A stretch of DNA of 64,000 nt. It comes from Bacteroidales bacterium. GTDB taxonomy: Bacteria > Bacteroidota > Bacteroidia > Bacteroidales > UBA932. Location of the stretch: assembly GCA_017398125.1 (NCBI GenBank), contig JAFQHE010000035.1:1-64000 (forward strand), read 5' to 3'. The position numbers were made by a program, and so were the translations under genes. How positions within the stretch are numbered: position 1 is the stretch's first letter; every line of letters starts with the position of its first letter. Of the stretch, positions 60,713 to 64,000 are shown piece by piece. Below the pieces are notes generated by a model. The model did not search any database. It saw only the letters and a program-made list of their open reading frames with translations, and was not told the origin of the DNA.

Positions 60713-61288
60713 CTATTTTTCATTTGAAAATCTTTTTAAATTCTCCGCTGTCACAGGCAAACCGTGCATCCTGCACTTCTGAGCAGCAGTTCTGGCAGCC
60801 GGAGCCACCATCCATAAGAATATATATAGCCAGAAACTTGCAGAGCCCATAAAGAAACAGACGAAAAACAAGACCCTTATAAGAGTAATATCCAGATTGA
60901 GATAGTGAGCAAGACCAGAACAGACACCACCGACCGACTTTCCATCCATATCCCTATAGAGTTTGCGCGGAGCATTTTGCGATCTGGAACTCCTGAGCTC
61001 CTCACTTTCGGGTTCACACCCATCTCTAAAAGGCTCTCCATCCGGCATTCCCAACTGGGCAATCACGCTGTTTACCAATTCTATATCCACCACATCCTTA
61101 TAGGCCGAAAGGTTCTCCAAAAAGAGTTCAGCTATTCTATCTTCAAGATCATCCATCACCTCCTTTGTCTGGACACCCATCTTTGCACTCTGCTTGAACT
61201 TGGTCAAATAATTATCCAATCTGGCATAGGCATCATTGTCCATTACAAAACTTCTGCCTCCAATTCCTACATTAACAACTGTTTTCAT
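60713..61288 (-). CDS. PspC-domain membrane protein, short form
   Basis: Same N-terminal module as the long form (VVNVGIGGRSFVMDNDAYARL; VMDDLEDRIAELFLENLSAY), then the PspC domain with RKLYRDMDGKSVGGVCSGLAHYLNLD and a single membrane hairpin (LIRVLFFVCFFMGSASFWLYIFLWMVAP). 191 aa. First gene of a three-gene operon (PspC-PadR-PspC). Confidence 0.9.
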   Translation of the reverse strand: MKTVVNVGIGGRSFVMDNDAYARLDNYLTKFKQSAKMGVQTKEVMDDLEDRIAELFLENLSAYKDVVDIELVNSVIAQLGMPDGEPFRDGCEPESEELRSSRSQNAPRKLYRDMDGKSVGGVCSGLAHYLNLDITLIRVLFFVCFFMGSASFWLYIFLWMVAPAARTAAQKCRMHGLPVTAENLKRFSNEK

Positions 61289-61356
61289 AATTTTCTCATT
61301 TGATGTTTAGTGTTATAACAAACAACCTATCTTTTTGTGCAAGGTTATTTGTAATG

Positions 61357-61364
61357 CAAATATA
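61357..61364 (-). promoter_or_regulatory. Candidate -7 element of the PspC-PadR operon
   Basis: TATATTTG on the minus strand, 69 bases before the ATG. The -33 box is not clear. Confidence 0.4.
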
Positions 61365-61405
61365 TAAAATATTTTTAGTACCTTGTATAACATAGTAGTA
61401 ATTTT

Positions 61406-61435
61406 TAAAAAAAAGATGAAGATTTCTCTCCATCT
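61406..61435 (-). terminator. Probable terminator after secG
   Basis: Minus strand: AGATG, 12-base loop, CATCT, then eight or nine T residues. The stem is short. Confidence 0.5.
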
Positions 61436-61465
61436 CTTAATTTTTCTCCGGATAATCGCTGCAAA

Positions 61466-61834
61466 TTAGTTTGCAGGAGTAGCCTCTGGAGCTGCTTCTG
61501 GAGCTGCCTCCTGTGCTGGAGCTACAGGATCTACTGGGAACTGAGGTTGGCCCTGTACAGGTGCCGCATTCTCAATCTGCTCCATCAAATTAGTATTAAC
61601 CTCTGCTACTCTTGTTGAAACAAATGCTGTTGCAAGAATACAAAGAGCTATAATGACAATCGCAAGAGTCCAAGTGGCTTTCTCTAGAAAATCTGCAGTT
61701 TGTCTTACACCAAAAGTCTGGTTGCCCGCAGCAAAGTTAGCTGCCAATCCACCACCTTTTGAGTTCTGTACAAGTACTACCAAAGTAAGTAGAATACTTG
61801 CAATTACAATAATGATAGCAATAACTGTATACAT
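61466..61834 (-). CDS. secG: Preprotein translocase subunit SecG
   Basis: Two transmembrane helices (about 2-22 and 55-75) flank the conserved VLVQNSKGGGLAANFAAGNQ and FLEKATWTLAIVI; a Pro/Ala/Glu-rich tail follows (AAPEAAPEATPAN). The tail is common in Bacteroidetes SecG. Last gene of the run lptE-TPR-secG, five bases after the TPR gene. Confidence 0.92.
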   Translation of the reverse strand: MYTVIAIIIVIASILLTLVVLVQNSKGGGLAANFAAGNQTFGVRQTADFLEKATWTLAIVIIALCILATAFVSTRVAEVNTNLMEQIENAAPVQGQPQFPVDPVAPAQEAAPEAAPEATPAN

Positions 61835-61839
61835 ATCTG

Positions 61840-62487
61840 TTAATTATTTTTTGACTTTACTTCATTTACAAGGGTTGCAAAGTAAGCACTTTTTTCTGGA
61901 TATAACAAAATTAGTTTTGCATAAACCTTTATAGCTTCCTCATAATAACCCTGTTCCGCATAAATCCGAGCAAGAGTTTCGGTATAGAAATCATCAATAT
62001 CTCTATCTCCTTCATCTAAGTCAACAACCTGATTATCAGATGTTTGAAAGTCAGACTCTTTGTCATTTGCCCCTAACTTGCCTATTTTGAATGAATTAAC
62101 ATCCTCCAATTGTGCAAAATCATCTTTTGTAAAATAATCTCCACCCAAGACTATATATTTTGGCCCATTTTCTCCCGATTCAGCACTCTTTTTATTGTTT
62201 TCACCCAAAATTGCCCCTGTTATCTCATTGAATTCCCTGTTGATTTCATCAAAATCTATAACCGAGGCATCATCATCCTGTTCCGGCTCAAGTTTAAGCA
62301 GATAGAGCCTCTGCCTGTTCTGCAAAAATGCAGAGCATTTGCCTATCTGCATTTCAAAATGCTCTCTTCCCTTTGACCACATCTTTTCCATCAGCACCTG
62401 ACGGGCACAGGCAAACCACGGGTACTCCCTCACAAGTCTCTCCAGCGTTGCTATATCAAGTTCTTTCAAATTTCCGAAGTTCTCCAT
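61840..62487 (-). CDS. TPR-like protein of the lptE-secG operon
   Basis: 215 aa, no signal. N-terminal LKELDIATLERLVREYPWFACARQVLMEK, an acidic low-complexity middle (DDDASVIDFDEINREF), and one TPR at the C-terminus (TLARIYAEQGYYEEAIKVYA, KLILLYPEKSAYFATLV). Conserved in Bacteroidetes next to secG and lptE as I recall, but no function known. 12 bases after lptE. Confidence 0.75.
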   Translation of the reverse strand: MENFGNLKELDIATLERLVREYPWFACARQVLMEKMWSKGREHFEMQIGKCSAFLQNRQRLYLLKLEPEQDDDASVIDFDEINREFNEITGAILGENNKKSAESGENGPKYIVLGGDYFTKDDFAQLEDVNSFKIGKLGANDKESDFQTSDNQVVDLDEGDRDIDDFYTETLARIYAEQGYYEEAIKVYAKLILLYPEKSAYFATLVNEVKSKNN

Positions 62488-62499
62488 AAGCCCAAGATT

Positions 62500-63042
62500 T
62501 TACCAGTTGGCCACAGTCGCATTGAAAATGTCATTAACAAGTTTCTCAACAATCTCATCACACAAAGAGGCCTCTACGGCATCAAGTGTCAAATTTGAAT
62601 CATAATCCTCATAGGCAGCAAAGGATTTGTCCTTAAAACTATCTTCAGGGTGCTTGTTGTTTGTAAAGGTGATTCTCACAGTTATGGTAAGCCTGTTCAT
62701 AGAGGCCACCTCATTTGAGGTCACGGCTGTAGGCATAACGTCATAATTTGTAATCATGCCTGAAATTTCAAGATCACCTCCGTCGGGAAGCATCTCCAAT
62801 TTGGTCAGACGCCTGAACTGGTCATTGAGCGCATTTGTTATTGTATTGCTCAAAGATGGGTTGACCTTCATTGCCTTATTCTCTATGGTGTATATTGATA
62901 CCGACTTTACATCAGGATCAATGGATGTTCCTGTAAAGGAATATATTCCGCAAGCCGCCACAAACGGCACCATTGCAAAGAGCAATGCAGAACCCAAAAG
63001 CACTCTTTTTCTAAAGAAATCCATTTTAAACAGTTTCATCAT
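62500..63042 (-). CDS. lptE: LptE-family lipoprotein
   Basis: Lipobox FVAAC (Cys31) then GIYSFTGTSI, the Bacteroidetes LptE start. In E. coli LptE plugs LptD for lipopolysaccharide export; this group is distant in sequence but is annotated LptE by family. A beta-alpha-beta fold with NRLTITVRITFTNNKHPEDS and the terminal VEKLVNDIFN helix is seen. It lies between the sigma54 activator and the TPR protein with 8 and 12 base gaps. Confidence 0.82.
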   Translation of the reverse strand: MMKLFKMDFFRKRVLLGSALLFAMVPFVAACGIYSFTGTSIDPDVKSVSIYTIENKAMKVNPSLSNTITNALNDQFRRLTKLEMLPDGGDLEISGMITNYDVMPTAVTSNEVASMNRLTITVRITFTNNKHPEDSFKDKSFAAYEDYDSNLTLDAVEASLCDEIVEKLVNDIFNATVANW

Positions 63043-63050
63043 TTCAATTC

Positions 63051-64000
63051 TTATAGCCCCAATTCCTTAATTTTTCTATACAACGTCCTTTCGGATATTC
63101 CCAGCTCTGCAGCTGCCTCCTTCCTCTTTCCCTTGTGCTTTTCAAGCGACTTCCTGATAAGATCAGCATTTGCAGAGGGAATGGAGAGCTGCTCCTGCTT
63201 CTCCTCCTTTACCTCATTTATTATATTGACATCCTCAAACTCCTTTTCAATCGGATCATAGACCGCCTCCTGTATCTCACCTTTGCCGACCGACCCCTGA
63301 TGAATTATTGAAGCCTCAATATTGAGGTGTCCCGACGGTTTCTGTGATGCCGCCTCCGTCTTGGCCTGCAAAGCATGGAACCCGCCTTTTTCAATCTGTT
63401 CCTTAAGTTGGGCAACCTCCTGTTTGAGCTGGAAAATCATTTTATAGAGAATATCCCTATCTGAAATGAAATCATTTTGCTGTCCCTGCCCGGCAATTGC
63501 AGGAAGTGTCTCAGTAGAATCAGCTGGAATATACTTGCGCAGAACCTCAACCTCAATCAGACGCTCCCTCTCAAGCACCGACATCTGCTCAGCCACATTC
63601 TTGAGCTGACGGATATTTCCGGGCCACCTGTATTGCTGCAACAGCATCTGAGCTTCACGTGTAAGCTTTATTACAGGCATCTTGTACTTGTCAGCAAAAT
63701 CAAGGGCAAACTTTCTGAACAACAAATATATATCATTCTTACGCTCTCTCAGCGAAGGTATTACAATAGGAACGGTATTCAGCCTATAGTACAGATCCTC
63801 CCTGAATTTGCCAATCTGAATCGCATGGATAAGATTCACATTAGTTGCGGCAACTACCCTGACATCTGTCTTCTGCACCTTTGATGAGCCCACTTTGTAG
63901 AACTCACCGCTCTGAAGTATCCTCAACAGCCTGACTTGTGTAGAAAGCGGCAGCTCCGCCACCTCATCCAAAAATATTGTACCACCGTTGGCCACTTCAA
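63051..64000 (-). CDS. Sigma54-dependent transcriptional activator (N-terminus outside window)
   Basis: The frame runs off the right edge, so the receiver or sensing part is not seen. Visible are the AAA+ Walker B GGTIFLDEV, QVRLLRILQSGEFYKVGSS, the arginine fingers FREDLYYRLNTVPI, sensor II WPGNIRQLKNVAEQM, a long linker with coiled coil (about 195-285 of the visible part), and a Fis-type HTH (KRKEAAAELGISERTLYRKIKEL). It activates transcription with RpoN. It is upstream in the same operon as lptE, secG. Confidence 0.93.
   Translation of the reverse strand, partial: EVANGGTIFLDEVAELPLSTQVRLLRILQSGEFYKVGSSKVQKTDVRVVAATNVNLIHAIQIGKFREDLYYRLNTVPIVIPSLRERKNDIYLLFRKFALDFADKYKMPVIKLTREAQMLLQQYRWPGNIRQLKNVAEQMSVLERERLIEVEVLRKYIPADSTETLPAIAGQGQQNDFISDRDILYKMIFQLKQEVAQLKEQIEKGGFHALQAKTEAASQKPSGHLNIEASIIHQGSVGKGEIQEAVYDPIEKEFEDVNIINEVKEEKQEQLSIPSANADLIRKSLEKHKGKRKEAAAELGISERTLYRKIKELGL

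Overview
The window is chromosomal DNA from an anaerobic member of the order Bacteroidales; I cannot name a genus. The evidence is a SusC/SusD pair, fimbrillin-like lipoproteins, a BACON-domain lipoprotein, an Mpi-type DNA invertase, GldH, BF3164-like six-bladed beta-propeller lipoproteins, a BspA-type repeat protein, and promoters of the Bacteroidetes type (TTTG, about 19 bases, TAnnTTTG). Base composition looks like low-40s percent G+C (judged by eye). There is no phage, insertion sequence, CRISPR array or rRNA. One tRNA gene (Gly, GCC) is present.

Layout. 1-9.4 kb is the accessory end: the tail of a BspA-like repeat protein, an aminotransferase with an odd insertion, a secreted phosphodiester glycosidase (NAGPA family), a CorC-type transporter, a short alkyltransferase, then a fimbrillin lipoprotein with a tiny upstream ORF, diverging from a lipoprotein that fuses a fimbrillin-like domain to a NAGPA domain. 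9.5-14 kb holds tRNA-Gly, pheS, arcA, manC and yraN. 14-22.2 kb is a nutrient-uptake locus: SusC, SusD, a Calx-beta lipoprotein, a small secreted protein and an M64 metallopeptidase, which suggests peptide rather than glycan acquisition. 22.7-35 kb is metabolism and housekeeping (biotin-dependent carboxyltransferase pair, gcvP, an Mpi-like invertase, prdX, an SGNH esterase, miaA, smpB, lgt, an rRNA-type methyltransferase). 35-41 kb holds pgk, frr, pyrH and sdhC, interspersed with beta-propeller lipoproteins and a frameshifted Cys-rich peptide gene. 41-64 kb is hemW, several membrane or unknown proteins, a catalytically degenerate M16 peptidase, a tightly packed TPR-U32-holB-ricT-gldH-trmB operon, kbl, trxA, a beta-barrel protein, a prenyl synthase, a PspC/PadR operon, and sigma54 regulator-lptE-TPR-secG.

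The most unexpected signal is not a gene. The 9-mer CTGTCGGGA (or its complement TCCCGACAG) occurs 14 times in 64 kb where well under one copy is expected. It sits preferentially in the short gaps between genes, twice as inverted pairs. This resembles the uptake-signal or nucleoid-type repeats known from other phyla; I know of no description of it in Bacteroidales. Other notable points are the fimbrillin-glycosidase fusion bracketed by near-identical hairpins, three propeller genes sharing an almost invariant 3' end, and a start codon duplicated by a 33-bp tandem repeat.
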